Numbered from the stretch's first letter, positions 18,395 through 27,956 are shown. The stretch is 35,071 nt of DNA from Aquincola sp. (GCA_022841885.1 JALHQP010000027.1:1-35071), one strand, 5' to 3'. A program made the numbers and translations. The notes: generated by a model not told the origin, from the sequence alone.

Positions 18395-19401
18395 TCCGGC
18401 TTGATCCCCGCCGTCTTGATCACGCGCGTCCACAGGTCGATCTCGCTGGCGACGAACTTGGCGTATGCCGCGCCGCCGGGGGCCGGCACAACGAAGCCGA
18501 GCGTCTCGAGCTTGCTCTTGATCTCGGGCGAGGTCATCACCTTGCGCAGGGCGGCCTCGAGCTTGTCGACCACCGGCTGCGGCGTGCCCTTGGCCACCGA
18601 CATGCCCGACCACGACAACGCCTGGAAGTTCGGGATGCCGCTCTCGTGGATGGTCGGCGTGTCCGGGAACAGCGGATTGCGCTGCAGGCTGGTCACCGCC
18701 AGTGCGCGCAGCTTGCCGGCCTTGACATGCGGGAAGGCCGTGTCCTGGTTGATGAACATCAGCGGGATCTGGCCGCCCAGCAAGTCCTGCATCATCGGAC
18801 CGCCACCGCGATACGGGATGCCGACCATGAACAGGCCCTTGCAGTCGGCGGCCTTGGGCGGGCACTTGCTGCCCTCGAGCTTGAACAGCTCCATCGCCAT
18901 GTGGCCCGAGGCCGCGTGCGTGAAGCCGTAGTTCAGCTTGCCCGGGTTGGCGCGCACGTAGTCGACCAGTTCCTTGAAGGTCTTCCACGGGGTGCTGGCG
19001 TTGACCACCAGCACGTTCGGGCCCGAGTGCACCTGGGCCAGGTGCACGAAGTCCTTGTTCGAGTCGTAGGCCAGGCCGGGGTTCAGGCCATGCGCCACCG
19101 CGCTCTGGCCGACGCCGGTCTGGATGATGGTGTAGCCGTCGGCGGGCATCTGCTTGACCGCGCGCAGCGTGCCGACGGTGCCGCCGGCGCCGCCGATGTT
19201 CTCGACGAGGACCTGCTGGCCGAGTTCGCGGCCCAGCGGTTCGGCGACCAGGCGCGCCATGACGTCGCTGGTGCCCCCGGGCGGGAACGGGCTGACGATC
19301 TTCAGCGGCTTGCTGGGGAAAGCGTCCTGGGCCGTCGCAGGCAGGCCGAAGGCCGCCGCAGCGAAGGCGGCCAGCGCCAGGAAATGTCTGCGTGCTTTCA
19401 T
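18391..19401 (-). CDS. Bug/TctC-family periplasmic solute-binding protein
   Basis: A 336-residue periplasmic receptor of the Bug (TctC) type, abundant in Burkholderiales. The signal peptide is residues 1-24 (ending PATA), followed by the family start [20 protein letters not shown]. Other family stretches are [13 protein letters not shown] and [16 protein letters not shown]. An unusual insert with two cysteines ([11 protein letters not shown]) could form a disulfide. Such receptors usually serve a TctA/TctB membrane pair, but no such genes are in the window, so it is an orphan receptor. Its place between a lactonase and garD suggests it binds an aldarate, uronate or lactone. An AAGGAG precedes the ATG; the stop overlaps the garD start. 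Confidence 0.93.
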   Translation of the reverse strand: MKARRHFLALAAFAAAAFGLPATAQDAFPSKPLKIVSPFPPGGTSDVMARLVAEPLGRELGQQVLVENIGGAGGTVGTLRAVKQMPADGYTIIQTGVGQSAVAHGLNPGLAYDSNKDFVHLAQVHSGPNVLVVNASTPWKTFKELVDYVRANPGKLNYGFTHAASGHMAMELFKLEGSKCPPKAADCKGLFMVGIPYRGGGPMMQDLLGGQIPLMFINQDTAFPHVKAGKLRALAVTSLQRNPLFPDTPTIHESGIPNFQALSWSGMSVAKGTPQPVVDKLEAALRKVMTSPEIKSKLETLGFVVPAPGGAAYAKFVASEIDLWTRVIKTAGIKPE

Positions 19402-19425
19402 CGTGGGTGTCTCCTTGACTGGTGA

Positions 19426-20559
<1,134 letters not shown>

Positions 20560-20596
20560 CTGTCGTCTCCTTGTGGTGGGCGGATGCCCGTTGTTG

Positions 20597-21925
20597 TCAG
20601 CGGACCATGCACGGCCGCTTCGGATCGAAGGTCCAGTTCGGGATCAGGGATTGCATCGCCACCGCGTCGTCGCGCGCACCCAGGCCATGCTGTTGGTAGA
20701 GCTGGTTGGCCTTGGCCACCTCGGCCATGTCGAGCTCGACGCCCAGGCCCGGCTTCTTCGGCACCTGCACATGGCCATCGACGATGCGTAGCGGCTGCCG
20801 GGTCAGGCGCTGGCCGTCCTGCCAGATCCAGTGCGTGTCGATCGCGGTCACCTTGCCCGGCGCCGCGGCACCGACATGGGTGAACATTGCCAGCGACACG
20901 TCGAAGTGGTTGTTCGAGTGCGAGCCCCAGGTCAGGCCCCAGTCGCGACAGGTCTGCGCCACACGCACGCTGCCGGCCATGGTCCAGAAGTGCGGGTCGG
21001 CGAGCGGGATGTCCACGCTCTGCAGCGACAGCGCATGCACCATCTGGCGCCAGTCGGTGGCGATCATGTTGGTGGCCGTCGGCAGGCCGGTGGCGCGGCG
21101 GAACTCGGCCATCACCTCGCGTCCCGAGAAGCCGCCCTCGGCACCGCACGGGTCCTCGGCATAGGCCACCACGCCGCGCATGTCGCGCATCAGGCGGATC
21201 GCGTCCTTCAGCAGCCAGCCGCCATTCGGGTCGAGCGTGATGCGCGCGTCGGGGAAGCGCTCGTGCAGCGCGACGATGGCCTCGACTTCTTCCTCGCCGC
21301 GCAGCACGCCACCCTTGAGCTTGAAGTCGTTGAATCCGTAAAGCGCGCGTGCGGCCTCGGCCTGGCGCACGATGGTCTGCGGCGTCAGCGCCTCCTCATG
21401 GCGCACGCGGAACCAGTCGTTGGGCGCGTTCGGTTCCTCGCGGTACGGCAGGCCGGTCTTGCGGCGGTCGCCGACGTAGAACAGGTAGCCGAGCATCTCG
21501 ACCGACTCGCGCTGCTGGCCCTCGCCGAGCAGCGCGGCCACCGGCACGCCCAGGTGCTGGCCGAGCAGGTCGAGCAGCGCCGACTCGATGGCCGTCACCG
21601 CGTGGATCGTGGTGCGCAGGTCAAAGGTCTGCTGGCCGCGGCCGCCGGCGTCGCGGTCGGCGAAGGTTTCGCGCACGCGCTGCAGCACCGACTGCACATT
21701 GCCCACCGCCTGGCCCACGACCAGCGGCGCCGCGTCTTCCAGGGTCTGGCGGATCTTCTCGCCGCCCGGCACCTCGCCGACGCCGGTGTTTCCAGCGCTG
21801 TCGGTCAGCACGACCAGGTTGCGCGTGAAGAAGGGGCCATGCGCCCCCGACAGGTTCATCAGCATGCCGTCGCGGCCGGCGACGGGGATCGCCTGCAGCT
21901 TGACGACCTGGGGCGCCGCGCTCAC
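20597..21925 (-). CDS. gudD: Glucarate dehydratase
   Basis: Dehydrates D-glucarate to 5-keto-4-deoxy-D-glucarate. The 442-residue protein is very similar throughout to E. coli GudD, including [27 protein letters not shown], the catalytic Lys 204 in KLKGGVL, the metal ligands Asp 232, Glu 257 and Asn 286, the Asp 310/His 336 dyad ([16 protein letters not shown]), and the C-terminal RPCMVR. The start is taken as the GTG at 21925, which aligns with homologue N-termini; no good Shine-Dalgarno is seen. A sigma-70 type promoter overlapped by a regulator motif lies about 110 bases upstream. It is the first gene of a minus-strand run of eight catabolic genes ending at kdgK. Confidence 0.96.
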   Translation of the reverse strand: MSAAPQVVKLQAIPVAGRDGMLMNLSGAHGPFFTRNLVVLTDSAGNTGVGEVPGGEKIRQTLEDAAPLVVGQAVGNVQSVLQRVRETFADRDAGGRGQQTFDLRTTIHAVTAIESALLDLLGQHLGVPVAALLGEGQQRESVEMLGYLFYVGDRRKTGLPYREEPNAPNDWFRVRHEEALTPQTIVRQAEAARALYGFNDFKLKGGVLRGEEEVEAIVALHERFPDARITLDPNGGWLLKDAIRLMRDMRGVVAYAEDPCGAEGGFSGREVMAEFRRATGLPTATNMIATDWRQMVHALSLQSVDIPLADPHFWTMAGSVRVAQTCRDWGLTWGSHSNNHFDVSLAMFTHVGAAAPGKVTAIDTHWIWQDGQRLTRQPLRIVDGHVQVPKKPGLGVELDMAEVAKANQLYQQHGLGARDDAVAMQSLIPNWTFDPKRPCMVR

Positions 21926-22033
21926 GGCATGCGCCGCCGAGGCGGCCGACGCGGAAATGGGGAGGAGATCATGGGGTTAACCAGAAGTCTGATGAGTACC
22001 GCTCGGCCGATCACGCGGCGCAGGCCGTCATCA

Positions 22034-22046
22034 GTCATCGTACAAC
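22034..22046. promoter_or_regulatory. Putative GntR-regulator operator at the gudD promoter
   Basis: On the minus strand the sequence is GTTGTACGATGAC, which matches 11 of 13 bases of the symmetrical motif GTTGTACGACAAC found between the regulator gene and udh. It overlaps the -10 hexamer of the predicted gudD promoter, the expected position for a repressor site. That the GntR protein binds here is inference from recurrence and position. Confidence 0.6.
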
Positions 22047-22064
22047 TACAGGCTGCCCTGTCAA
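22037..22064 (-). promoter_or_regulatory. Predicted sigma-70 promoter of the gudD operon
   Basis: On the minus strand a perfect -35 TTGACA (22059-22064) is followed after 16 bases by TACGAT (22037-22042) as the -10. The predicted start is near 22030, leaving a leader of about 105 bases before the GTG of gudD. The promoter lies between the regulator gene stop (22072) and gudD, so the catabolic run can be expressed apart from the regulator. Confidence 0.6.
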
Positions 22065-22071
22065 GCCTCTC

Positions 22072-22848
22072 TCAGGTCGTCGCGCGGGCGGTTCGTCCCG
22101 CCATGCGGGCACGCGGCGCCGCCTGCACCTGGGCCCGCCGCCGCCGCTCGCGGCTGTTGGCCAGGTGGGTGCGCATCGCCGCGCGGGCGCCTTCGCCGTC
22201 GTGCGCCGCGATCGCGTCGTAGATGTTCTCGTGCTCGGCATGCACGCGGCGCAGGAACTCGCGCCGCTCCTCGGTCAGCGGCACCGGCGCGTCCAGGCGT
22301 GCGCGCGGGATCATGCTGGCACCCAGCGCCGCCATCAGCTCGGCGAAGTGCGGGTTCTGGGTCGCGCGCGCGATCTCGAGGTGGAAGCGGAAGTCGGCCG
22401 CCACACCGTCGCGCCCGGCGTGCACCGCGGCGGCGAAGTCGTCGAGCGCCGCGCGCATTTCGCGCAGGTTGCCCTCGGTGCGGCGCTGGGCCGCCAGCGC
22501 GGCAGCCTCGGTCTCCATGCCGATGCGCAGCTCGAGCATCGCGATCACGTCCTGCAGCGTGGCCAGCTGCTCGGGCGAGATGCGAAACGGCGCCGCCTCG
22601 CCGGCGCCGACGACGAAGGTACCGATGCCGTGGCGCGTGCGCACCTGGCCCGCCGCCTGCAACTTGGACAGGGCCTCGCGCACCACGGTGCGGCTGACCC
22701 CGTACTCGGCCATGATCGCGGCCTCGGTCGGCAGCTTGTCGCCCGGCGGCAAGCGGCCGTCGCGGATGCGGTCGCCGAGCGACTCGACCAGTTCGAGCGC
22801 CAGGTTGCGCGCGCGGCGCGGCGGCGGGGATTCGGTTCGGGAAGGCAT
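22072..22848 (-). CDS. GntR/FadR-family (FCD domain) transcriptional regulator
   Basis: A 258-residue regulator. The N-terminal winged helix (about residues 15-80) carries LPPGDKLPTEAAIMAEYGVS and RTVVREALSKLQAAGQVRTR with GIGTFVV as the wing. The C-terminal FCD effector domain keeps the metal-binding histidines in FRFHLEIARATQNPHF, RRVHAEHENIYDAI and MRTHLANSRER. It sits at the divide between the udh-TRAP genes and the gudD run, so it very likely controls both, with an aldarate-derived metabolite as inducer. A FadR-type regulator of hexuronate/aldarate genes (GguR) is known in Proteobacteria and this is a plausible equivalent. The ATG at 22848 lacks a clear Shine-Dalgarno. Confidence 0.9.
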   Translation of the reverse strand: MPSRTESPPPRRARNLALELVESLGDRIRDGRLPPGDKLPTEAAIMAEYGVSRTVVREALSKLQAAGQVRTRHGIGTFVVGAGEAAPFRISPEQLATLQDVIAMLELRIGMETEAAALAAQRRTEGNLREMRAALDDFAAAVHAGRDGVAADFRFHLEIARATQNPHFAELMAALGASMIPRARLDAPVPLTEERREFLRRVHAEHENIYDAIAAHDGEGARAAMRTHLANSRERRRRAQVQAAPRARMAGRTARATT

Positions 22849-22881
22849 GCGGATCGGCGTAAACCCTGGTGTGGCGGCGTC

Positions 22882-22909
22882 TTGACGGCGCGGTGCGGAT
22901 GACGACAAT
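22882..22909 (+). promoter_or_regulatory. Predicted sigma-70 promoter of the udh-TRAP operon
   Basis: TTGACG (22882-22887) and GACAAT (22904-22909) are separated by 16 bases, the same spacing as the gudD promoter. The predicted start point near 22916 falls at the edge of the perfect inverted repeat at 22916-22930, consistent with repression. The -10 is only 4 of 6, so confidence is moderate. Confidence 0.5.
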
Positions 22910-22915
22910 CGCCAT

Positions 22916-22930
22916 GGTTGTACGACAACC
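22916..22930. promoter_or_regulatory. Putative GntR-regulator operator between regulator gene and udh
   Basis: GGTTGTACGACAACC is a perfect inverted repeat (GGTTGT, ACG, ACAACC) in the divergent intergenic region. FadR-type regulators bind short palindromes of this form. A related half-site ACGACAA also occurs 20 bases to the left at 22902-22908, about two helical turns away. The near copy at gudD supports a shared operator. Confidence 0.65.
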
Positions 22931-23013
22931 GATGACGACCGGTTGGGCCGATGGTGCCGCAACCCCGGCATGCGATCAAGCCCACCGTATCCCGCCCGCG
23001 AACGAACCTCCCC

Positions 23014-23835
23014 ATGCTGTCCGCCCCCGCCACCGCGATCCGTTTCAAGCGCCTGCTGCTCACCGGGGCCGCCGGCAACCTGGGCAAGGTGCTGCGGCCG
23101 CGCCTGAAGGCCTATTGCGACGTGCTGCGTGTGTCGCACCGGCGCGACTTCGGCCCTGCCGGAGCCGGCGAAGAGGTGGTGCTGGCCGAGCTCTCGGACC
23201 GCGCGCAGGTGCTCAGGCTGTTCGAGGGCGTGGACGCCGTCGTGCACATGGGCGGCGTGTCGACCGAGCAGCCTTGGGAAGACATCCTGGCCGGCAACAT
23301 CGTCGGCCTGGTCAACGTCTACGAAGCGGCGCGCCAACACAAGGTCAAGCGCATCGTGTTCGCGAGCTCCAACCACGTGACCGGCTTCTACCGCCAGGAC
23401 CAGGTGATCTCGCCGCAGGACCCGGTGCGGCCCGACGGCTTCTACGGCCTGTCCAAGGCCTTCGGCGAGAACCTGGCCCAGCTGTACTGGGACCGCCATG
23501 GCCTGGAGACGGTGAGCCTGCGCATCGGCTCGTCGTTCCCCGAGCCCAAGGACCGCCGCATGCTGTCCACCTGGATGAGCTTCGACGACACCGAGCGCCT
23601 GGTCGCCGCGGCGCTGGGCGCGCCATTGGTCGGGCACACGATCATCTACGGCATGAGCGACAACGCGTCGGTCTGGTGGGACAACACCAGCGCGCGACAC
23701 ATCGGCTACCGCCCGCAGGACAGCTCCGAGCCATTCCGCGCCACGGTCGAGGCGCGCCAGCAGACGATCGATCCCCATTCGCGTACCGCGCAGTTCCAGG
23801 GCGGTGCGTTCGTCGAGCAGGGTTACTACGACTGA
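23014..23835 (+). CDS. udh: Uronate dehydrogenase (NAD-dependent)
   Basis: A 273-residue short-chain/extended dehydrogenase that oxidises D-glucuronate or D-galacturonate to the aldarolactone with NAD+. Visible features are the nucleotide-binding loop TGAAGNLGK (17-25), SSNHVTGFYRQ (118-128) and the catalytic Tyr 144/Lys 148 pair in DGFYGLSKAFGE, all as in known Udh enzymes. The ATG at 23014 is chosen over an in-frame ATG at 22951 because homologues start shortly before FKRLLLTGAAG and the longer form adds a charged tail; the Shine-Dalgarno is weak for both. It heads the plus-strand operon with the TRAP transporter and a lactonase that would act on its product. Confidence 0.9.
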   Translation: MLSAPATAIRFKRLLLTGAAGNLGKVLRPRLKAYCDVLRVSHRRDFGPAGAGEEVVLAELSDRAQVLRLFEGVDAVVHMGGVSTEQPWEDILAGNIVGLVNVYEAARQHKVKRIVFASSNHVTGFYRQDQVISPQDPVRPDGFYGLSKAFGENLAQLYWDRHGLETVSLRIGSSFPEPKDRRMLSTWMSFDDTERLVAAALGAPLVGHTIIYGMSDNASVWWDNTSARHIGYRPQDSSEPFRATVEARQQTIDPHSRTAQFQGGAFVEQGYYD

Positions 23836-23908
23836 CGCGCTGCGCCTTGCCCCCGTTCTCATACCGACGCCGCGAACAGGCGCCATCACCCCCCAGGAGA
23901 CCGTCACC

Positions 23909-24880
23909 ATGATCCTTCGAAGAACCCTGATCGCCGCGGCGGCCACGCTCGCCGCCTTCGCTGCCCACGCCCAGAGCGTCGTGCTCAAGGCCACCGACAC
24001 GCACCCGGCAGGCTACCCGACCGTGGTCGCCGTCGAGAACATGGGCAAGAAGCTCGAGGCCGCGACGAACGGCCGCATCAAGATGCAGATGTTCCCGGGC
24101 GCCGTGCTCGGCCAGGAGAAGGAAGTCGTCGAGCAGACGCAGCTCGGCGCGATCCAGATCGCCCGCATCTCGCTCGGCGTCATCGGCCCGGTGGTGCCGG
24201 ACGTGAACGTGTTCAACATGCCCTTCGTGTTCCGCGACGTCGCGCACATGCGCAAGGTGATCGACGGCCCGATCGGCGACGAACTGCTGCAGAAGGTCAC
24301 CGACAGCCCGGCCAAGCTGGTCGGCCTGGGCTGGATGGACGGCGGCGCGCGCAACCTGTACACCAAGAAGCCGGTGAAGACGCCCGCCGACCTGGCCGGC
24401 CAGAAGGTGCGCATGATGGGCAACCCGCTGTTCGTCGACACCATGAACGCGATGGGTGGCAACGGCATCGCGATGGCCTACGGCGAGGTCTTCACCGCGC
24501 TGCAGACCGGCGTGATCGACGGCGCAGAGAACAACCCGCCCTCGTACTTCACCGCCAACCACTACAACACGCCGGCCAAGTTCTACGCCCAGACCAACCA
24601 CCTGATCATTCCCGAGATCTTCGTGATGTCGAAGGTGACCTGGGACAAGCTGTCCAAGGAAGACCAGGCGCTGGTGAAGAAAGTGTCGCGCGAGGCGCAA
24701 CTCGACCAGCGCGGCCTGTGGGACAAGAGCGTGGCCGACTACACCGCCAAGCTCAAGAGCGCCGGCATCCAGTTCATCGACGTCGACCAGAAGCTGTTCT
24801 TCGACGCCACCGCCCCGGTGCGCGCGAAGTACGGCGCCCAGTTCACCGACCTGATGAAGCGCATCGGCGACGTCAAGTAA
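23909..24880 (+). CDS. TRAP transporter substrate-binding protein (DctP), probably uronate-specific
   Basis: A 323-residue periplasmic receptor of the DctP type. A signal peptide covers residues 1-21 (ending AAHA with QS following). The mature part starts VVLKATDTHPAGYPTVVA; family blocks include FPGAVLGQEKEVVEQTQLG, the carboxylate-binding region GQKVRMMGNPLF with its conserved Arg, and TGVIDGAENNPPSYF. It captures an organic acid for the DctQM membrane pair. Lying between uronate dehydrogenase and DctQ, it probably binds glucuronate and/or galacturonate; that is inference from context. The ATG has AGGAGA 8 bases upstream. Confidence 0.93.
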   Translation: MILRRTLIAAAATLAAFAAHAQSVVLKATDTHPAGYPTVVAVENMGKKLEAATNGRIKMQMFPGAVLGQEKEVVEQTQLGAIQIARISLGVIGPVVPDVNVFNMPFVFRDVAHMRKVIDGPIGDELLQKVTDSPAKLVGLGWMDGGARNLYTKKPVKTPADLAGQKVRMMGNPLFVDTMNAMGGNGIAMAYGEVFTALQTGVIDGAENNPPSYFTANHYNTPAKFYAQTNHLIIPEIFVMSKVTWDKLSKEDQALVKKVSREAQLDQRGLWDKSVADYTAKLKSAGIQFIDVDQKLFFDATAPVRAKYGAQFTDLMKRIGDVK

Positions 24881-24893
24881 GTGCCTGACCCGG

Positions 24894-24923
24894 CGCCGCG
24901 CTGGCCCTCGCGCCGGCGCGGCG
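24894..24923 (+). other. Inverted repeat between dctP and dctQ genes
   Basis: CGCCGCGC (24894-24901) and GCGCGGCG (24916-24923) form an 8-base-pair GC stem with a 14-base loop, followed by TCTTTG. It lies 13 bases after the receptor stop. With no long T run it is at best a partial terminator or a 3' end stabiliser that lets the receptor be made in excess of the membrane subunits. Confidence 0.4.
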
Positions 24924-24955
24924 TCTTTGCATCCGGCCCACCGCGCCCCACATCC

Positions 24956-25483
24956 ATGGCTGAATCCTTCCATCGTTTCAACGACCGCGTGTACCTGGCG
25001 TGCATGTGGCTGTCCGGCATCTCCATCGCGGTGATGTCGGTCATCATTCCCTGGGGCATCTTCACGCGCTACGTGCTCGGCACGGGCTCGCAGTGGCCCG
25101 AGCCGATCGCGATCCAGCTGATGGTGATGTTCACCTTCCTGGGCGCAGCGGTTGCCTACCGCGCGGGCTCGCACATCGCGGTGGCCATGCTCACCGACCG
25201 GCTGCCCGAAGGCCTGCGGCACGTGCTGCGCGGCGTGGTGCACCTGTGCATGCTCGGGGTGGCGGTCTACACGGTCATCAAGGGCACGCGGCTGTGCCTG
25301 GAAACCTGGAACCAGGTCATCGGCCAGTTGCCGTGGCTGCGCGTGGGCATCACCTACATGCCGGTGCCGCTGGGCGGCTTCGTGACCGCGCTGTTCGTGC
25401 TGGAGGTGATCTTCTTCGGTTACCAGAACCAGCGCCCGGTGGTCACCTTCGATCACCTGATCGAAGACAAGGGAGCGGCCTGA
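24956..25483 (+). CDS. TRAP transporter small membrane subunit (DctQ)
   Basis: A 175-residue inner-membrane protein with four predicted helices, the DctQ pattern. Family features are IPWGIFTRYVLGTGSQWPEP in the first loop and MVMFTFLGAAVAYRAGSHIAV (split here by a helix) in the second helix region. It partners DctM to form the sodium-driven TRAP permease. The ATG at 24956 has no strong Shine-Dalgarno, and there is a 75-base gap with an inverted repeat after dctP. Its stop overlaps the DctM start by one base (TGATG), so the two membrane subunits are coupled. Confidence 0.9.
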   Translation: MAESFHRFNDRVYLACMWLSGISIAVMSVIIPWGIFTRYVLGTGSQWPEPIAIQLMVMFTFLGAAVAYRAGSHIAVAMLTDRLPEGLRHVLRGVVHLCMLGVAVYTVIKGTRLCLETWNQVIGQLPWLRVGITYMPVPLGGFVTALFVLEVIFFGYQNQRPVVTFDHLIEDKGAA

Positions 25484-26766
25484 TGGACGCGCTCGTCCTG
25501 CTCGGCTCCTTCGCGGTGCTGATGCTGATCGGCATGCCGGTCGCCTACGCGATGGGCCTGTCAGCCCTGATCGGTGCGCTGTGGATCGACATCCCGATCG
25601 ACGCGGTGATGATCCAGATCGCCGCCGGGGTCAACAAATTCTCGCTGCTCGCGATCCCGTTCTTCGTGCTGGCCGGCGCGATCATGGCCGAGGGCGGCAT
25701 GTCGCGCCGTCTGGTCGCCTTCGCCGGTGTGCTGGTGGGCTTCATCCGCGGCGGGCTGTCGCTGGTGAACATCCTGGCCTCCACGTTCTTCGGTGCGATC
25801 TCGGGCTCGTCGATGGCCGACACGGCGTCGATCGGCTCGGTGCTGATCCCCGAGATGGCGCGCAAGGGCTACCCCAAGGACTTCGCCACCGCCGTCACCG
25901 TCAGCGGCTCGGTGCAGGCGATCCTGATCCCGCCCTCGCACAACGCCATCATCTATTCGCTCGCCGCCGGCGGCTCGATCTCGATCGCGGCGCTGTTCGT
26001 GGCCGGCGTGCTGCCCGGCCTGCTGCTCGGCCTGACGCTCGCGGCGCTGTGCATGGTCATCGCGAAGAAGAAGGACTTCCCGCGCGGCGAACGCATCCCG
26101 CTCAAGCAGGCGCTGAAGATCTGTGTCGACGCGCTGTGGGGCCTGATGACGATGGTCATCATCCTCGGCGGCATCCTGTCGGGCGTGTTCACCGCCACCG
26201 AGTCGGCGTCGATCGCGGTGATCTGGGCCTTCTTCGTCACGATGTTCATCTACCGCGACTACAAGTGGGCCGACCTGCCCAAGCTGATGCACCGCACGGT
26301 CAAGACCCTGTCGATCGTGATGATCCTGATCGGCTTCGCGGCGGCTTTCGGCTACATCATGACGCTGATGATGATCCCGCAGCAGATCACCGGTGCCTTC
26401 ACCAGCGTCAGCAAGGAGCCCTGGGTGATCCTGCTGATGATCAACGTGCTGCTGCTGGTGCTGGGCACGCTGATGGACATGGCGCCGCTGATCCTGATCA
26501 TGACGCCGATCCTGCTGCCGGTGGCCACCTCGATCGGCGTCGACCCGGTGCACTTCGGCATGATCATGATGGTCAACCTGGGCATGGGCCTGATCACGCC
26601 GCCGGTGGGCGCGGTGCTGTTCGTCGGCGCGGCGATCGCCAAGCTGCCGATCGAGCAGGTGACCAAGGCGCTGTTCCCGTTCTTTGGCGCGATGCTGTTC
26701 GTGCTCGGCATGGTGACCTACGTGCCGTTCATCTCCCTCTGGCTGCCCAAGGTGTTCGGACTTTGA
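25483..26766 (+). CDS. TRAP transporter large permease subunit (DctM)
   Basis: A 427-residue inner-membrane permease with about 12 helices, the standard DctM size. Motifs include AIPFFVLAGAIMAEGGMSRR, ASTFFGAISGSSMADTASIG, IPPSHNAIIYSLAAGGSI, GVFTATESASIAV and LGMGLITPPVGAVLFVGAAI. It moves the substrate across the membrane with Na+ after delivery by the DctP receptor. The ATG overlaps the DctQ stop and the gene's own TGA is overlapped by the likely TTG start of the lactonase downstream, so the run udh-dctP-dctQ-dctM-lactonase is one operon. Confidence 0.95.
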   Translation: MDALVLLGSFAVLMLIGMPVAYAMGLSALIGALWIDIPIDAVMIQIAAGVNKFSLLAIPFFVLAGAIMAEGGMSRRLVAFAGVLVGFIRGGLSLVNILASTFFGAISGSSMADTASIGSVLIPEMARKGYPKDFATAVTVSGSVQAILIPPSHNAIIYSLAAGGSISIAALFVAGVLPGLLLGLTLAALCMVIAKKKDFPRGERIPLKQALKICVDALWGLMTMVIILGGILSGVFTATESASIAVIWAFFVTMFIYRDYKWADLPKLMHRTVKTLSIVMILIGFAAAFGYIMTLMMIPQQITGAFTSVSKEPWVILLMINVLLLVLGTLMDMAPLILIMTPILLPVATSIGVDPVHFGMIMMVNLGMGLITPPVGAVLFVGAAIAKLPIEQVTKALFPFFGAMLFVLGMVTYVPFISLWLPKVFGL

Positions 26767-27728
26767 ACGGCGTGAACTTCACCCCCAGCGCGCGCTACCC
26801 CGACCCGTCGGTCGAGGTGCTGCACGAGAGCTTCCTCGGCCTGCGCCTGTTCTCGGCCTCGGTCGAGCAGCTGCACACCGGCTGCCGCTGGAGCGAAGGG
26901 CCGGTGTGGTTCGGCGACCTACGCAGCCTGCTGTGGAGCGACATCCCGAACAACCGCATCCTGCGCTGGGACGAGGCCTCGGGCACGGTGAGCGTGCTGC
27001 GCCAGCCGTCGAACTTCGCCAACGGCCTGGCGCGCGACCGCCGGGGGCGCCTGATCGCCTGCGAGCACCTGACGCGGCGCATCACGCGCACCGAGTACGA
27101 CGGCTCGATCACCGTGCTGGCCGATCGCTGGCAGGGCAAGCGCCTGAACTCGCCCAATGACGTGGTGGTCGCGCACGACGGCGGCGTCTGGTTCACCGAC
27201 CCGCTGTTCGGCATCGCCGGTCACTGGGAAGGCGAGCCGGCCGAGAGCGAAACGCCTTGGGCGGTCTACCGCATTCACCCGCAAAGCGGTGCACTCGAAC
27301 GCAAGATCGACGACCTGGCCGCGCCGAACGGCCTGGCCTTCTCGCCCGACGAGAAGATCCTGTACGTCGTCGAGAGCCGCGCCACGCCGCACCGCAAGAT
27401 CTGGCAGTACGACGTGGATGCCGAGGGTGGCCTCGCGAACAAGCGCCTGTATGTCGACGCGCAAGGCCCGGGTGCCTACGACGGCATCGCGGTCGACGTG
27501 AAGGGCAACGTCTGGTGCGGCTTCGGCAGCAACGGCGCGCCGGGCGTCGACCCGCTGGGCCTGGACGGCGTGCGGGTCTACAACCCCGAGGGCGTCGCGA
27601 TCGGCCACATCCACCTGCCCGAACGATGCGCCAACCTGTGCTTCGGCGGCGCCCAGCGCAACCGCCTGTTCATGGCGGCGAGCCACTCGCTGTATGCCTT
27701 GTACGTAAACGTACAAGGCGCCGCCTGA
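26763..27728 (+). CDS. SMP-30/gluconolactonase-family lactonase, cytosolic
   Basis: A 321-residue beta-propeller lactonase without a signal peptide. It is closely related to the Tat-type lactonase at 19426-20559 from the shared RYPDPSVEVL onwards, and keeps the metal ligands: Glu in WSEGPVWF, Asn in NSPNDVVV and Asp in YDGIAVDVKGNVW. It would hydrolyse the aldarolactone released by uronate dehydrogenase, matching the uronate lactonase role (UxuL-like) described for some Proteobacteria. The TTG at 26763 (TTGA overlap with the DctM stop) is favoured; a GTG at 26772 is the alternative. The last codons contain a perfect 24-base palindrome. Confidence 0.88.
   Translation: MNGVNFTPSARYPDPSVEVLHESFLGLRLFSASVEQLHTGCRWSEGPVWFGDLRSLLWSDIPNNRILRWDEASGTVSVLRQPSNFANGLARDRRGRLIACEHLTRRITRTEYDGSITVLADRWQGKRLNSPNDVVVAHDGGVWFTDPLFGIAGHWEGEPAESETPWAVYRIHPQSGALERKIDDLAAPNGLAFSPDEKILYVVESRATPHRKIWQYDVDAEGGLANKRLYVDAQGPGAYDGIAVDVKGNVWCGFGSNGAPGVDPLGLDGVRVYNPEGVAIGHIHLPERCANLCFGGAQRNRLFMAASHSLYALYVNVQGAA
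27696..27719. repeat. Perfect 24-base palindrome at the end of the lactonase gene
   Basis: GCCTTGTACGT is followed by AA and then its exact reverse complement. It lies inside the lactonase reading frame (about ten codons before the stop) and between two convergent genes. No T run follows on either strand, so it is not a standard terminator. It contains TTGTACG twice, the core of the putative GntR operators. Confidence 0.7.
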
Positions 27729-27944
27729 TCACAAGCCGACCATGACACGCAGCCGCGTGACTCGCGCGCGACCCTGCGACTCGGCTTCGATCGAATCGAT
27801 CTCGCTGGCGTTCACGCCGATGTCGGCCAGCGTGCGGCGGTCGAGTTCACGCAGCGTGGGGTCGTTGCGTCCGAATCGATCGTGGGCCAGGTCCAGCAGG
27901 CGCTGGTGCCAGTGGCGGGCTGCGGGGACGATGCTCAGGGACAT
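27729..27944 (-). CDS. DUF1127 small protein
   Basis: A 71-residue protein ending in the DUF1127 signature region LRELDRRTLADIGVNASEID with its Arg-rich C-terminal side. In other proteobacteria short DUF1127 proteins affect phosphate or small-RNA related regulation, but the role of this type is not known. The ATG has AGGAGA about 6 bases upstream. The stop lies directly next to the stop of the convergent lactonase gene with no gap. It follows the 72-residue small protein by 12 bases, so the two are co-transcribed. Confidence 0.88.
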   Translation of the reverse strand: MSLSIVPAARHWHQRLLDLAHDRFGRNDPTLRELDRRTLADIGVNASEIDSIEAESQGRARVTRLRVMVGL

Positions 27945-27956
27945 GGTGCTCTCCTA

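Noticed and set aside
21972-22222. Plus-strand ATG with a good GGAGGA upstream, opposite the gudD leader and the regulator gene end
   Set aside because: The frame runs antisense into the regulator gene, has no recognisable features, and would conflict with the well-supported minus-strand promoter and operator there.
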